A DNA stretch of 64,000 nt from Corydoras sp. C115 (GCA_019802505.1 JAFMOC010000092.1:492001-556000); one strand, 5' to 3'. Positions 35,501-47,400 are shown, numbered from the stretch's first letter. The notes: a model not told the origin generated them from the sequence alone. Numbers and translations are program-made.

Positions 35501-37707
35501 ATTTCTTCCGTCCAGATCCCTCTGTCTGACCAACGGCGCGGGGTTCAGAGCTGCATGCCCTTTTTCCGCTCAGCTCCCAGCTGTGTGGGCGCCTCGGTCC
35601 TGTGCCGTCACCGAGAGCAACTCAACGCCATCACGGCCTTCGTGGACGCCAGTATGGTGTATGGAAGCTCGAATGAGCTCGCACATGCGCTGCGGAATCT
35701 GTCCTCCACACTCGGCCTCCTCACACACAACCAGCTCCACTCAGACCAAGGACTAGCATATCTGCCCTATCTGCCCCGCACGCACTCTCAGCTGGATCCT
35801 TGTGGGCCACGTCAAGGTTCCAACAATGTGCAGACAAATGAAGTGAAAAACACAACATCCATGGGAAACATGTCTTATTGTTTTCAGGCGGGTATGACAC
35901 ACAACTTTAACTCTAATATGTTGTTATAGGGGGTGGCACGGTGGCATGTTCTCCTCTCAGTGCTAGGGATTCCCGGTTCGAATCCCCATCTGGGTGGAGT
36001 TTCCATGTTCTCCCCGTGTCCGCGTGTCCTCCGGGTTCTCCGGTTTCCTCCCACAGTCCAAAAACATGGATCAAGTTAATTGAGTTCTCTAAATTGCCCC
36101 ATATATAGTGTGTCTGTGTGAGTGAGTGTGTGCCCAGCGATGGATTGGCGCCCTGTCCTGGGTGTATCTGCCCAGCGCCCGAGACGTTCTCCCCTGGATG
36201 GGCATGGGGAACCCCACCGCGACCCTAATAGAGGATAAAGCGGGAGATGAATGAATGAATGAATATATTATTATTATTATTGGGCGGCACGGTGGTTTAG
36301 TGTTTAGCACGTTCTCCTCTCAGCACTAGGGATTCCTGGTTCGAATCCCCATCTGGGTGGAGTTTCCATGTTCTCCCCGTGTCCGCGTGGGTTTCCTCCG
36401 GGTTCTCCGGTTGCCTCCCATAGTCCAAAAATATGGATCAAGTCAATTGAGTTCTCCAAATTGCCCCATATAGAGTGTGTTTGTGTATCTGCCCAGCGCC
36501 CGAGCGTTTTCCCCCGGATGGGCATGGGGAACCACACCGCGACCCTAATAGAGGATAAAGCGGAAGATAATGAATGAAAATGAATTATTATTATTATTTT
36601 TCTTCAATTATGACTAATAGGCTTACACACAGAGGAATTAGTCCTCCACATTTGAAACACACACACACCTGAGTGGGCAGTGGGTGGCCCTGTACATGGT
36701 GCCCAGGGAGCAATTGGGGTTAGGTGCCTTGCCCAAGAGTCCTTCAGCCATACTACTTGGTGGGACAGGAAATCTAACCAGGGACCTTCAGGTTGCGAGG
36801 CTACGGGTTGTTTTAATAGGACTTTTATCCACCGAGTTGTTTCAGCTCAAAGACATGATGCCATCTCTGCCTTCTTCCTTTCAGGGGACTCTCGAGTAAA
36901 CGAGCATTTGGGAATGATTGCCCTGCACACGCTGTTTCTGAGGGAGCATAATCGCCTAGCCGAGCAACTACACAAGCTCAACTCTCACTGGAGTCCCGAC
37001 ACTCTGTACCAAGAAGCCAGGAAAATCGTGGGCGCCGTTCATCAGGTTGGAGACACTTGTTTAAAACCTCTTTTGTCTTAAAAGGATTTAGAAATGAGGG
37101 TGGCACGGTGGTTCGAATCCCCATCTGGGTGGAGTTTCCATGTTCTCCCCGTGTCCGCGTGGGTTTCCTCCGGGTTCTCCGGTTTCCTCCCACAGTCAAA
37201 AAACATGGATCAAGTCAATTGAATTCTCCAAATTGCCCCATATAGAGTGTGTATGTGTGAGTGAGTGAGTGTGTGCCCAGCGATAGATTGCCCCCCTGTC
37301 CTGGGTGTTTCTGCCCAGCGCCCGAAGCGTTCTCCACCGGGTGGGCATGGGGAACACCCCCCCCCCCCCCCCCCCCGCGACCACAACATAGGATAAAGCG
37401 GAAGATAATGAATGGGTGGATTTAGAAATTTGTCACTGCTCTGTCAGGTGCTGACCTGGGAACATTACCTGCCACATGTTTTGGGAAACGGTGTGTATGC
37501 TGAGCTCATGCCATCCTACCAAGGTTACGATCCCGATGTCGACCCCAGTATCACCAACGGATTCTCCACGGCAGCCTTCCGCTTCGCCCATGTCACCGTC
37601 CAGCCCGTACTGAGCCGACTGGGGCCTGGCTATCAGCTCAGCCCTCAGCACCCACCTCTGCCTTTACACCACTCATTGTTTGCCTCCTGGAGGATCGTTG
37701 AAGAGGG

Positions 37708-37753
<46 letters not shown>

Positions 37754-40399
37754 AATTCACCCCATTTACCCCTTATAAAATAAACTATATAGTGGAATAC
37801 TAAAAGTATTTAGGTCTATTAAAGCAATAGGGCTCAAGAGGACGTGCATTATTGTGAATAAATCACAGAAATGTGTGTATAAACGCTGCTTAGTTCTTAA
37901 GAATCATGTTTTCTTTCTCTGAAGGCGGGGTTGATCCTGTGCTGCGTGGCCTGTTGCTCTCGCCAGCCAAGCTGCAGGCTCCGGAGCAGATGATGGTCGA
38001 GGAGTTGACCGAGAGACTGTTCCAGGCGCAGGGTGGACTTCCGCTGGACCTTGCAGCCTTAAACCTGCAAAGAGGGCGTGATCATGGGCTGCCTGGTACT
38101 GCCACCTGCAGCATAACAGCGATGCTTTAAAATAACAAAACACCGGGCTCCTGTCATGGGGGGGGGGGGTTCCACATATCCATCCAGGGGAGAACATTTC
38201 GCGCACTGGGCAGCCAGGACATGGCGTACCAGGACATGGACCCAGGACTTTTCTGAGCGCACATACACACTATATAGGGGCAATTTAAAGCAACCTAATT
38301 TCCTTGCATGCATGTTTTTGGACTGCGAGAGGAAACCGGAGAACTTTGGGATATCTCACGTCTCTTGTGCTTTCTTTTTGCCTTTCTGCCTGTTACCTAG
38401 GTTACGGTGCATGGCGGGAGTTTTGTGGCCTTTATGTTCCCGCTAACGAATCGGATCTCACTAGTATTCTGGGAAATCCCCGTCTGTCTCGAAAGCTAAT
38501 AAGTCTTTATGGTACAGTCAAGAACATTGACATGTGGGTGGGTGCCATCTCAGAACCCGCCGTTCCCGATGGAAGAGTCGGGCCGCTGCTGGCCTGCCTG
38601 CTGGCCGAACAGTTCCGTGCTCTTCGGGATGGAGACCGGTGAGTTCGGGTCAGGTCCCTTTCATCTTAAGGGTCTTTACAAACAAGTTCTGTCACAGCAG
38701 CTGGAGTTTAAATGAGCCGAGGTTGAGAATCTGATTATTCTGACGACATGTTAATGATGAAGACGTGTGTAAACAGTTGAATAAACAGTTGAATGAATGG
38801 CTGACTGAATGCTTCTGTCTCTGTTAGGTTCTGGTGGGAGCGAGAGGAGTATTCAGCGTCGCCCAGCGGCTTTCCCTGCGCTCTGTATCACTCTCACGCA
38901 TAATCTGCGACAACACGCACATCTGCCAGGTGCCACCAGACCCCTTCCTACACACCCTGCACCCTGACCAGCTGCTGCCCTGCTCACACCCGAGCATCGC
39001 GCCCCTCAACCTGTCGCCATGGAAGGAGCCCGATGCTGGTATGAGTCTCAGTCTTCATTCATTCATTCATTCACTGTCTTCCGCTTTATCCTCTAGGGTC
39101 GCGGGAAGTTTAGTGTTTTGTTATCTGTTCTTTAGATCCAGTGTGCGGCGCTATTCCTCAGCTGAAACCCGGTTTCTCTGTGCTTTGTGATGCAGCAGTG
39201 GTGTATCAATGTCCCTCTGGATATCTGCTGCACGGAGCCAAGCACATCACCTGTGACCTCAAGACACAGCTATGGACTCCAAACCCCCCCACCTGTCAAG
39301 GTCTCTACAGATATGGTCATGGGGTCTGTGATGCTTTACATGAAAAGCTGTGATTTAAAAAATGTGGCAGGGCCAACGTTTGTTTGGTTAAAGGTTGCAC
39401 CAACTGAATAATCACAATAGCTACATGTCATTAAACTACAGAACCGGACAGAGCTACTACAGAACCAGTTTGATCCACTTATTCTCCATGTCCTCTGTTC
39501 CACTTTGTAGTTCTTTGTGGACTACAGTACACACTGTGTACGTCCCCGCAATAGAGTATTCAATAGAGAACACTGAACTAACTCACAAAAATTCATTCAT
39601 TCATTATCTCCCGCTTTATCCTCTATTAGGGTCGCGGTGGGGTTCCCCATGCCCATCCAGGGGAGTACGTCTCGGGCGCTGGGCAGATACACCCAGGACA
39701 GGGCGCCAATCCATCGCTGGGCACACACTCACTCACACACACACACTCTATATGTGGCAATTTGGAGAACTCAATTGACTTGATCCATGTTTTTGGACTG
39801 TGGGAGGAAACCGGAGAACCTGGAGGAAACCCACACGGACATGGGAAGAACATGGAAACTCCACCCAGATGGGGATTCGAACCGGGAATCCCTAGCGCTG
39901 AGAGTAGAACGTGCTAACCACTAAACCACCCCTCACAAAAATGGTACTGCATATTGCTGCATGAATAACAGGTTATCTCTGTGTTCTCTCAGATATAGAT
40001 GAGTGTTTGAGAGAACCCCCTGTCTGCCCTTCAGACCTGCAGTGCCACAACACACCAGGCTCCTTCCTGTGCTCAGGTGTGTATCCTCACACAGGTAGTT
40101 TATCAGAGTTACAGGATGTATGTATTGTATTGTTTTGGGGTTTTTTTTCCACAGAGGCTGATGCGGCTCTGTCCGCCTCCTCCATTGTGGCTGCGGTGAT
40201 GGCCGTGCTGGGGGGTGTGGCTGTGCTCGCTCTGATACTGAGTTGTTACTCCAGGTGGGTGGGTTTTGATTTTGCCGCTCGATGCTGAAATATGTTAAAA
40301 AACACAGTGTTGAAATTCAGATCTCTGTATGTTCTCTGCAGGTTTTTCATCAGTAAGGCTGTGACTGTGAACAGAGTGTGCTGTGATCGGGATCACTGA
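32554..40399 (+). CDS. tpo: Thyroid peroxidase
   Basis: Seventeen coding exons: 32554-32571, 32684-32768, 32935-33019, 33119-33294, 34032-34164, 34248-34377, 35215-35421, 35516-35891, 36885-37045, 37448-37706, 37925-38095, 38401-38638, 38828-39038, 39136-39300, 39993-40076, 40155-40254, 40342-40399 (TGA). The sum is 2657 nt, one short of 886 codons. Order: signal peptide (FFLTLVLLMFLKPVSA), animal haem peroxidase domain, sushi/CCP domain (exon 14), calcium-binding-EGF start (DIDEC, exon 15), transmembrane helix (exon 16), 20-residue tail. This order separates TPO from MPO/EPX/LPO. Catalytic landmarks are present: distal WGQWIDHD, LREHNRLAE (Arg/Glu), proximal FRFAHVTVQP. The enzyme iodinates and couples thyroglobulin tyrosines at the apical thyrocyte membrane using H2O2. 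Exon 13 has an apparent one-base deletion near 38846; exon 15 supplies only four of six EGF cysteines. Confidence 0.93.
33458..33794 (-). repeat. SINE-A copy
   Basis: Full length in tpo intron 4, with a short (CA)n and a deletion before ATGGAGGATTCTAACCGGG. A head-only fragment of the same family lies at 33888-33924. Confidence 0.92.
34557..34896 (-). repeat. SINE-A copy
   Basis: In tpo intron 6. G9 tract at the recurrent homopolymer site, and the CTGGG after CTATCG is lost. Flanked by CCAGGGCCATTTT on both sides (target duplication). Confidence 0.93.
34965..35140 (-). repeat. SINE-A old fragment
   Basis: CCCATGCCCATTCACAG ... GGCAATTTAGAGCAGCCAG ... TTTTTGGACTGTGGGAGGAA, well diverged. Confidence 0.65.
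35931..36266 (+). repeat. SINE-A copy, head deleted
   Basis: GGTGGCACGGTGGCATGTTC: the A box is lost by a short internal deletion, the rest is complete. In tpo intron 8. Confidence 0.9.
36281..36580 (+). repeat. SINE-A copy, internally deleted
   Basis: Lacks the GAGTGAGTGTGTGCCCAGCG ... CCTGTCCTGG segment, joining GTGTTTGTG directly to TATCTGCCCAGC. The same deletion recurs in the copy at 42152. Confidence 0.9.
36660..36815 (-). repeat. tRNA-like interspersed repeat, unnamed
   Basis: GAGCAATTGGGGTTAGGTGC, CTTGCCCAAGAG and AACCAGGGACCTTCAGGTTG match a phrase set common in reversed fish SINEs/LINE tails. It lies just upstream of tpo exon 9. Confidence 0.5.
37098..37416 (+). repeat. SINE-A copy lacking its promoter boxes
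   Basis: GGTGGCACGGTGG joins directly to TTCGAATCCCC, so the A box and half the B box are gone. The target duplication GGATTTAGAAAT is intact. C20 tract at the homopolymer site. Confidence 0.92.
37708..37752. repeat. (CA)n microsatellite
   Basis: About 22 AC units beginning immediately at the tpo exon 10 donor (GTATACACAC). Confidence 0.95.
38140..38345 (-). repeat. SINE-A copy, diverged
   Basis: G-rich tract of about 12, then TCCATCCAGGGGAGAACATT and CATGTTTTTGGACTGCGAG. Tail and head are lost. In tpo intron 11. Confidence 0.75.
39055..39105 (-). repeat. SINE-A tail fragment
   Basis: ATTCATTCATTCATTC + CTTCCGCTTTATCCTCTAGG + GTCGCGGG only. In tpo intron 13. Confidence 0.8.
39594..39936 (-). 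repeat. SINE-A copy
   Basis: In tpo intron 14, flanked by CTCACAAAAAT on both sides (target duplication). The outermost head bases are missing. Confidence 0.93.
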
Positions 40400-40654
40400 A
40401 GCTGCAGGTTAATCTGTACGTACTGGACTTTACTGCTTTAACACCGAGAACATAGTGAAATCCTTACACGCTGGAACATAGAGGTGTCAACATTCAGGTT
40501 TACTAATGATCAGTGTATCCATGACAATGAAACAGACAAACAGACAGAGAGATGAGAACTACAAGAGCACTTGTAGTTTTTGATTCAAGCCTAAATTAAT
40601 AGACCATGGGGTCTGGAATGGCATGTGCTGCTGTGATGAGTCCAAACCAAAACA

Positions 40655-40726
40655 TCCAGCCAGCCATCCAGTATCTTCCTCTTAATCCTATTCAGAGGAG
40701 AACGTTTTTGGGCGCTGGGCAGAAGT
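40655..40726 (-). repeat. SINE-A old copy, left part
   Basis: ATCCAGTATCTTCCTCTTAA ... GAACGTTTTTGGGCGCTGGG. Interrupted by the LINE at 40727. Confidence 0.7.
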
Positions 40727-41307
40727 AAGTAAGTAAGTAAACTTTATTTATATAGCACTTTTCATAGGCACAGGCCACATAGTGCTTTACAGAAGGATAA
40801 AACATAAAAAATAAAAGAGAATAAACACAATAAAAGCACAATTTACACCACATAAAACATAAAAACATAAAAAACACAACAACCAAGACTACTGGCTAGC
40901 CCATATGCCCAAATGCCTGTTTAAACAGATAAGTCTTTAACTGTTTTTTAAAAGAGTCCGCAGAGTCCGCCAATCTTAAAAAAGGGGCAAAGAGTTCCAC
41001 AGTTTGGGAGCAACAGCCTCGAATGCTCGATTGCCCCGAGTCTTTAACCGAGTGCGAGGAACAGATAGTATGTTCGAATTGTTAGACCGGAGCGAACGAG
41101 CTGATACGTGTTGATGGAGCAGACCAGACACATACATAGGAGCCTGATTGTGTAATGCTCTAAAAGTAAGAGTTAAATTTTGAAAATAAATCCGGTATTC
41201 AACAGGAAGCCAGTGCAGGGATATTAAAAGTGGGGTTATGTGAGAACGTTTGTTTGCTTTTGTCAGCAGTCTAGCAGCAGCATTTTGAATTAACTGTAAC
41301 CGCAGAA
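40727..41307 (-). mobile_element. 5'-truncated LINE (L2/Rex-like non-LTR retrotransposon)
   Basis: The minus strand encodes the end of a reverse transcriptase ORF from 41307 to about 40975: LQLIQNAAARLL, SLHWLPVEYRI, TLTFRALHNQAP, VPRTRLKTRGNRAF, APKLWNSLP. A 3' UTR follows, ending in TTACTTACTTACTT on the minus strand. GCAGAA at both junctions is a likely target duplication. It is inserted in a SINE-A. Confidence 0.88.
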
Positions 41308-41480
41308 ACACCCAGGACACGGCGCAAATGTATTGCTGGGCACACACTTACTTATATAGGGGCAACTTATAGCAGACAATTTACCTTAAGTCTAGATTTT
41401 TGCATTGTGAGAGGAAACCCATGTGTAGAACATGGAAACTCCACCCAAATGGATTGAACCTGGATCCCCAGCCCTGAGGT
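41308..41480 (-). repeat. SINE-A old copy, right part
   Basis: ACACCCAGGACACGGCGC ... TTGCATTGTGAGAGGAAACC ... CATGGAAACTCCACCC, completing 40655-40726. Confidence 0.7.
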
Positions 41481-42029
41481 GGATGTGATGATGTGGATGT
41501 GTAGGGACTAAGCTGCTATAAAATAAGATGATGATTATTTTAATGTTATTTCATCATTCATGAACCTTTAATAGCTTACATGCTGTAACCTGATGTATTA
41601 AACATAACAATCAGTCTTCAAACAAGCCGACGTTTAATCAGAGCAGCATCCGAAACAGCCTCCTAAACCGTAGCACTGTTATTAATCCTAACGCGTGTGT
41701 TACTCGTCCCTGTTGCTCGTATATGAGTGAGTGTGTCTTTAAGAGCTGGACATACTGATCGTGCTTTGTCTTTCTCTGTGAAACCGGTTTTATGACATTA
41801 CAGCATTCTGAGTCGCTCTGCTCCCATCCCTGCTGCTCGGCTTTCCGTTTCAAGCCCCAAATTACTTCATCAGACTTCATTCCTGTCTTAAAGTCTCGCT
41901 TAAAATCTAAGTTTATAGTCACAATAGTGAACACAGTATTTAGAAAGTACAACACCGAAATAGATCCTGCTCTGTGGTGGTCCTCTGTGTCCTGATAATT
42001 AACTAGAAGCAAAAATGTATGTGGACAAA

Positions 42030-42105
42030 CGGATAGGACTACAGCACGCAGTTGTAGAACTACATTTATATGTGAAGTGGACTTAACAAAATGGACAGTA
42101 ATTGT
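42030..42105 (+). repeat. Fragment related to the 17480/30560 repeat
   Basis: GGACTACAGCACGCAGTTGT and ACATTTATATGTGAAGTGGA parallel the corresponding words in those copies. 41481-42029 shows no gene. Confidence 0.4.
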
Positions 42106-42151
42106 GGAAACCATTTTTTTCCTCATAAAGTGGCTGATTGTTATCTAAATC

Positions 42152-42452
42152 TATTCATTCATTATCTTCCGCTTTATCTTATATCAGGGTCGCGGTGGGG
42201 TTCCCCATGCCCATCCGGGGGAGAACGCTCGGGTGATGGGCAGATACACAAACACACTCTATATGGGGCAATTTGGAGAACTCAATTGACTTGATCCATG
42301 TTTTTGGACTGTGGGAGGAAACCGGAGAACCCGGAGGGAACCCACGCGGACACGGGGAGAACATGGAAACTCCACCCAGATGGGGATTCGAACCAGGAAT
42401 CCCTAGTGCTCAGAGGAGAACGTGCTAACCACTAAACCACCGTGCCGCCCGT
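42152..42452 (-). repeat. SINE-A copy, internally deleted
   Basis: CAGATACACAAACACACTCT: lacks the CCAGGACAGGGCGCCAATC segment. Confidence 0.92.
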
Positions 42453-42524
42453 GAGAGGTGTTGTCGTGAAAGTTTAATAAAAAAAAAAAATCTCCACTGG
42501 TGGGTCGCGGACACCTTGTAAACA

Positions 42525-42554
42525 TCCATCCATTATCTTCCACTTTATCCTACA

Positions 42555-42593
<39 letters not shown>

Positions 42594-42672
42594 CCCCATG
42601 TCCATCCAGGGGAGAACGTTTCGGGCGCTGGGCAGATACACCCAGGACAGGGCACCAATCTATCGCTGGGCA
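42525..42672 (-). repeat. SINE-A partial copy with G32 tract
   Basis: Tail-proximal half only (to CTATCGCTGGGCAG), carrying 32 consecutive G at the position where other copies have GTGGGG. Confidence 0.9.
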
Positions 42673-43297
42673 GTTATCTAAATGTAATCCAAAAAACTTC
42701 ATATTCACACCTTATTTATATTAAAAAATGTTTTTGACCAGAAAACCTCTGTAAACTGAATAGTCCAATACGTTTGTTATGCATTAGATATTTATTACTA
42801 AAATCAAAAATACAGCACTTTAAACATGTTTTTAGATTCACACAGACTTTCATTGTGGTTGTCAAATCAATAAATGTTTTATACTGTACAGATGAATTTG
42901 GTCTCATAGGTTCACCTAAAAAAAAGTGCCTTACAAAAAACCATCAACAAAAATAATGTGAAGTTAAAGTGACAAAAAAAGAAATAAACTTTAGTCAAAA
43001 AGCTAGAATTCTCAACCCTTATTCCTGACTTCATTTATTAATTGCAATAAAATATAAATCTATACCACCCAATATTAATAGCATCCATCATCATCATAAT
43101 CATCACCACATCCTGCACCGTTTGACTGTTTGGAATAGTTACTTCATAAGAACCTTTGGCATCCAATAGGAAAATAATCAGAAAATAGAAAGTAAACTGT
43201 TTCAAACCCAGTCACTGCAGCCAGGAAGAACACGTTCTAACTAGAACATACAGTCGAATGCAAATGATCAACGTCACAACATCTCAGATATTATAAT

Positions 43298-43585
43298 GTA
43301 TTATATGGACAAACATACTGGACATCAACTTTTATGTTCCATCCCATTCCCCTTTAACAGCTTACACTCTTATAAAATGGCTTGTTGCAGGATTTCGGCG
43401 TCGGATTTCGGGGTTGAATATGAGTTGAGCCAAATTCCTTTACAACAAATGCATCCAAGCACATTATTACAGATTACCAAACTGTTTTCCTTAAAATTGG
43501 AAGCATTCAGCTGTCTGAAATACATAACTTTAAATAGCTGAATTAAACAGTCAGCCCTAATACCTTTTGTCCTTTCAGTGTATTT
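43298..43585. mobile_element. Tc1-like transposon relic (non-autonomous)
   Basis: Left end TATATGGACAAACATACTGG and right end ACCTTTTGTCCTTTCAGTGTA resemble inverted ends of Tc1-type elements in fish (GGACAAA ... TTTGTCC). The interior matches no transposase well. A related left-end word, GTATGGACAAAATGTACTGG, occurs at 63560. 42673-43297 shows nothing recognisable. Confidence 0.5.
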
Positions 43586-44400
43586 ATTATAAGCATTATA
43601 TTTGATTTATAGTTTATTAAGAAACAAAAAATAAATAGAATGACACGGGCCACATGCCTTGGCTTTAGCTCAGATATATCCAGTACCTTATTATTAACAG
43701 TACACTCAGACAAACAGAAGTTTGTTCCCTGTAGTGAAACCTATTTTCACTTAAAATAGTAACAACATGGAACGTAGAACTTGACCGTGGAAGCCACAAC
43801 TTTTGCATTCGACTGTATCCTCTTAATATTCTAAATATAAACTTTAATTCCATGTGTCGGTAAACAGCATAGTTGAAAACCTGTACTGAACAAACCGCAT
43901 ACTAAAGATCAGATCACAGATCAGTCTGCTCACTGCAGTGCCTTCGTTCTGTTCGCCTGCTGCAGGTTTCAGATCAGCTGTAGCTTCATTAATCTGCTGC
44001 TCTGTGTGACGGTCCATGACCGGGGACTTAAAGCTGTGTGCAGTCACACTACTTGGTTAGTATAAAGGCCTGCCACCACTGGGGCATCCCGCAGGTCGGA
44101 CTGGACGATGTTCAACACTCTTAAAGGAAAAGAACATTAAAGGGTAATTCCAGTATGATCTAACAAAAATGTATAAAAGTCTTACTTTAAATATATTATA
44201 TGCTTTCAGAGCACTCCATGAGCACATGGCTTGTTTGAACTAAGGGGGATTTGAAATTGACCTGAACGTCACTGAGCACCAGCTGATTGAAAGGTTTAGT
44301 ATTCTAATAATAAATTATATTAAGCAGGTAATTGGTTGAAATCAGTGGAATTCCCCTTTAATGCGATAATGGAGTGTTTGATTATTAGATTCGATCATCT

Positions 44401-47400
44401 TCAGCTTTCATCTACAGGGAAAAATCCCAACTTGGCTAAAGACATCTCCCGCCGCAAGCGCATCACCTCCCAGAAAATCTGCTCGGCTGTGGAGAGAGCA
44501 CATGAGCGCATAATCTCATTATGTCCCTGGATAACGTTAGCCGTTTAATCATGTGAGAACAATTTTAGACCCTCACCCTCCTGTCTGACGAGGCCCTGCT
44601 GGATGTAGCGGATATATGTGAAGAAGTTGCACACTGCTGTGATCTGAAATAAAAAAAAAAAGAGAGAGATGTAAAGCGCAGGCAAAATTAATCCAGGTTC
44701 TCCGCTTTCCTTCCACAGTCCAAAAACATGGATTTAAGGTGAATTAGCTGGTCTAAATTGTCCCTATATAGTGTTTGTGTGTGTGTGTCCAGCGATAGAT
44801 TGGTGCCCTGTCCTGGCTGTATTTGCACAGCGCCCGAGACGTTCTCCTCTGGATGGGCATAAGGAACCTCCCGCAACCCTAGTCGGAATTAAGCGGTCAA
44901 GAAAATAAGATGAGTAACATTTATGCACAATTAAGTCTGTGTATAATATTTATCCCAGTACATAAGGGCTTTATTTAAATTGTAACAGTTATGTAGATTA
45001 AATTCACAAAGTCAGTTCTATTTAAATAGGAAACCATTCATTCATTCTCTTCTGCTTTGTCCTATATTAGGGTCGTGGGGGGGGTTCCCCATGCCCATCC
45101 AGGGGAGAACGTTTCGGGTGCTGGGCAGATACACCCAGGACAGGGCGCCAATCTATCGCTGGGCACACACTCACTCACACTCCATAGGGGGCAATTTGGA
45201 GAACTCAATTGACTTGATCCATGTTTTTGGACTGTGGGAGGAAACCGGTGAACCCTGAGGAAACCCACGCGGACACAGGGAGAACATGGAAACTCCACCC
45301 AGATGGGGATTCGAACCGGGAATCCCTAGCGCTGAGAGGAGAACGTGCTAACCACTAAGCCACCGTGCCGCCCAATAGGAAACAATATCTGCAAATATAT
45401 AATAAACCTACAGTGAGACTTGTGATTATGTCGTTATAATTCATACAGAAAGTCATTGCTACCCTGTATCTGCTGGAGGGAGAGATGTAGTAATAGCTTT
45501 CCTTGTCTCCCAGTTTGATGCGATGTCTGCAGAACTGCGAGATTCCACTCAGCGCACATTTCCTGTGTCAACACACAAAAATGTGATCTAACACGACTGT
45601 CGAGCTTCAATTAAAACCATCGTTTTTAATGTTATCATACAACATCCCACAAATATAAAGCTCATACATAACAGAGTGCGTGTTAGAGCTCCATACACAC
45701 AGGCACATATTAAACCAACACAGGAATTGGACGATATGTTAACTGTGGAACCACAGCTTTAATAATTAGATGAGTCAGTCAGAGTGGCACCGTGCATCAG
45801 CAGGGCCTGGATGCCAATCCAGCACACATCCAAAAACTGCACAGCGCACATCGGGACGAAAAAGCAGAAGGGCAAAACCGGACTGTTGATGGTGAGAGAA
45901 TTAGTGGTGGTGTTAGTACAGTACAGGAACAAAGCTGTGTCGCCTAAAGTCACTTACGTCTCTACCGGAGCTCTGCAGCCGCTGCAAAAACAACCCCAAA
46001 GATTATACACTGATGGGTGATGATTAAAACACACAACCCGAATCAAAGTGATTTACAACCTGCAAATTAGATGTGGGCAGGATTACGTAGCTGCTATGAA
46101 AAGCTGGCAGAGCCACGCCCATGTGTTTGATTTGCATGACTCACTTTGGTCCTCCGAACTCCTCGGTCGAGTCCTTAATGGTGGCCAGTGCTGTGAAGCC
46201 AACAGGCTCGATGGTCAGGGAGTTTTTCTCTACCGCTTTCTGAACGGACTGCGAGAGCTGCAGAACGACAGGGTGAGGGGCCCACAGTGCTTTTATTAAA
46301 ACTAAACAAATGTATGCAAAGCATACGCAGAACTAGATTACCTCCGAGCGAGTGAAGGAGAGGCACGGCCCGATGTCCTCTCTGTAGATACGGCTCATGA
46401 AGAGAGAGGAGCGATCCAGACTGTGACTCTCTCTCCAGGACAAAAACTCGGCGTATAACACAGAATCCACCTATAGGGGGACGGAGCAGGAGTGGCAAGA
46501 TTGTTAAGACGTTCAAATTCTGTGAACCGTGATTTAGAAGCAAGAATCTTTTTGTCTTGCCGACATTTGTGAAGGAGAGACAGAAAGTAGAAGAGAAAAA
46601 AAAAGGAAGGGTAAACGACAGAGTGAGAAAAAGGAAGAAGCTAAGTGAGAAAGAGTGAGCTTGAGAGATGTGAGGGTGTGAAAGTGGGTGGGACAAAGAC
46701 ACAGGGTAAAAAATAGGCAAAAAAAACTAAAGTAAGTGTGAAAAAGAAGGGAAAGAGAGACATGATATAAAGAGTTGAAGGCGGTTTAAATAAGGAGGGA
46801 AGAAGAGATGGAACAAACGAAAAGGGAAAGCATCGGTCCCACACTGCGGTATATTTTGCATGTCCTGCTGAACTCTAGACGTGCTGCGCTGTTTAGAAAT
46901 GCAACATTGTGATGAATGCAACTGTCTGGTGCTAAACTTTTAGGTTTAAAGTCATAAAAACATGCATTTGTTATGCAAGATGCTTCCTCCAAACATCACT
47001 GCTTACCTGGTTACAGTATAATGCTGCAGGATTCACAGATCAGAGTCACACGGGGCACCAAAGAGACAAAGGCGGGTATGAAAGTGTAAGCTGCAGACAG
47101 AGAGACAAACCGAAGCAGAAGAAGAAGAGGGGCAGAGGACTAAAGCAGTGAAGAAATCTTAAGACATTTCAGAAATATAATTAAGAAAGTAAGAGGAAAA
47201 AAAGAAAAAATATTCAGCAGACTGAATACATGTAAAATAATACAGTAGACTGTGAGCTCATGCATCCTCCCGAATATGTTCCATCCCTCTTACAGCTGTA
47301 TGAGCAGCAGTTTGTTAAATTGCAGACGGCTGGTGTGTTTAAGGAAATCAGGCGGTAGCCTTTTCACTCTGTTATTATTATACCTGCTGAATGATGGAAC

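Noticed and set aside
44336..44548. 70-codon plus-strand frame
   Set aside because: Antisense to the last rab3il1 exon, which matches the Sec2-family C terminus on the minus strand.
46175..46720. Single 181-codon minus-strand protein
   Set aside because: Fuses part of rab3il1 exon 6 with flanking introns. Clear splice sites at 46470 and 46342 define the true exon.
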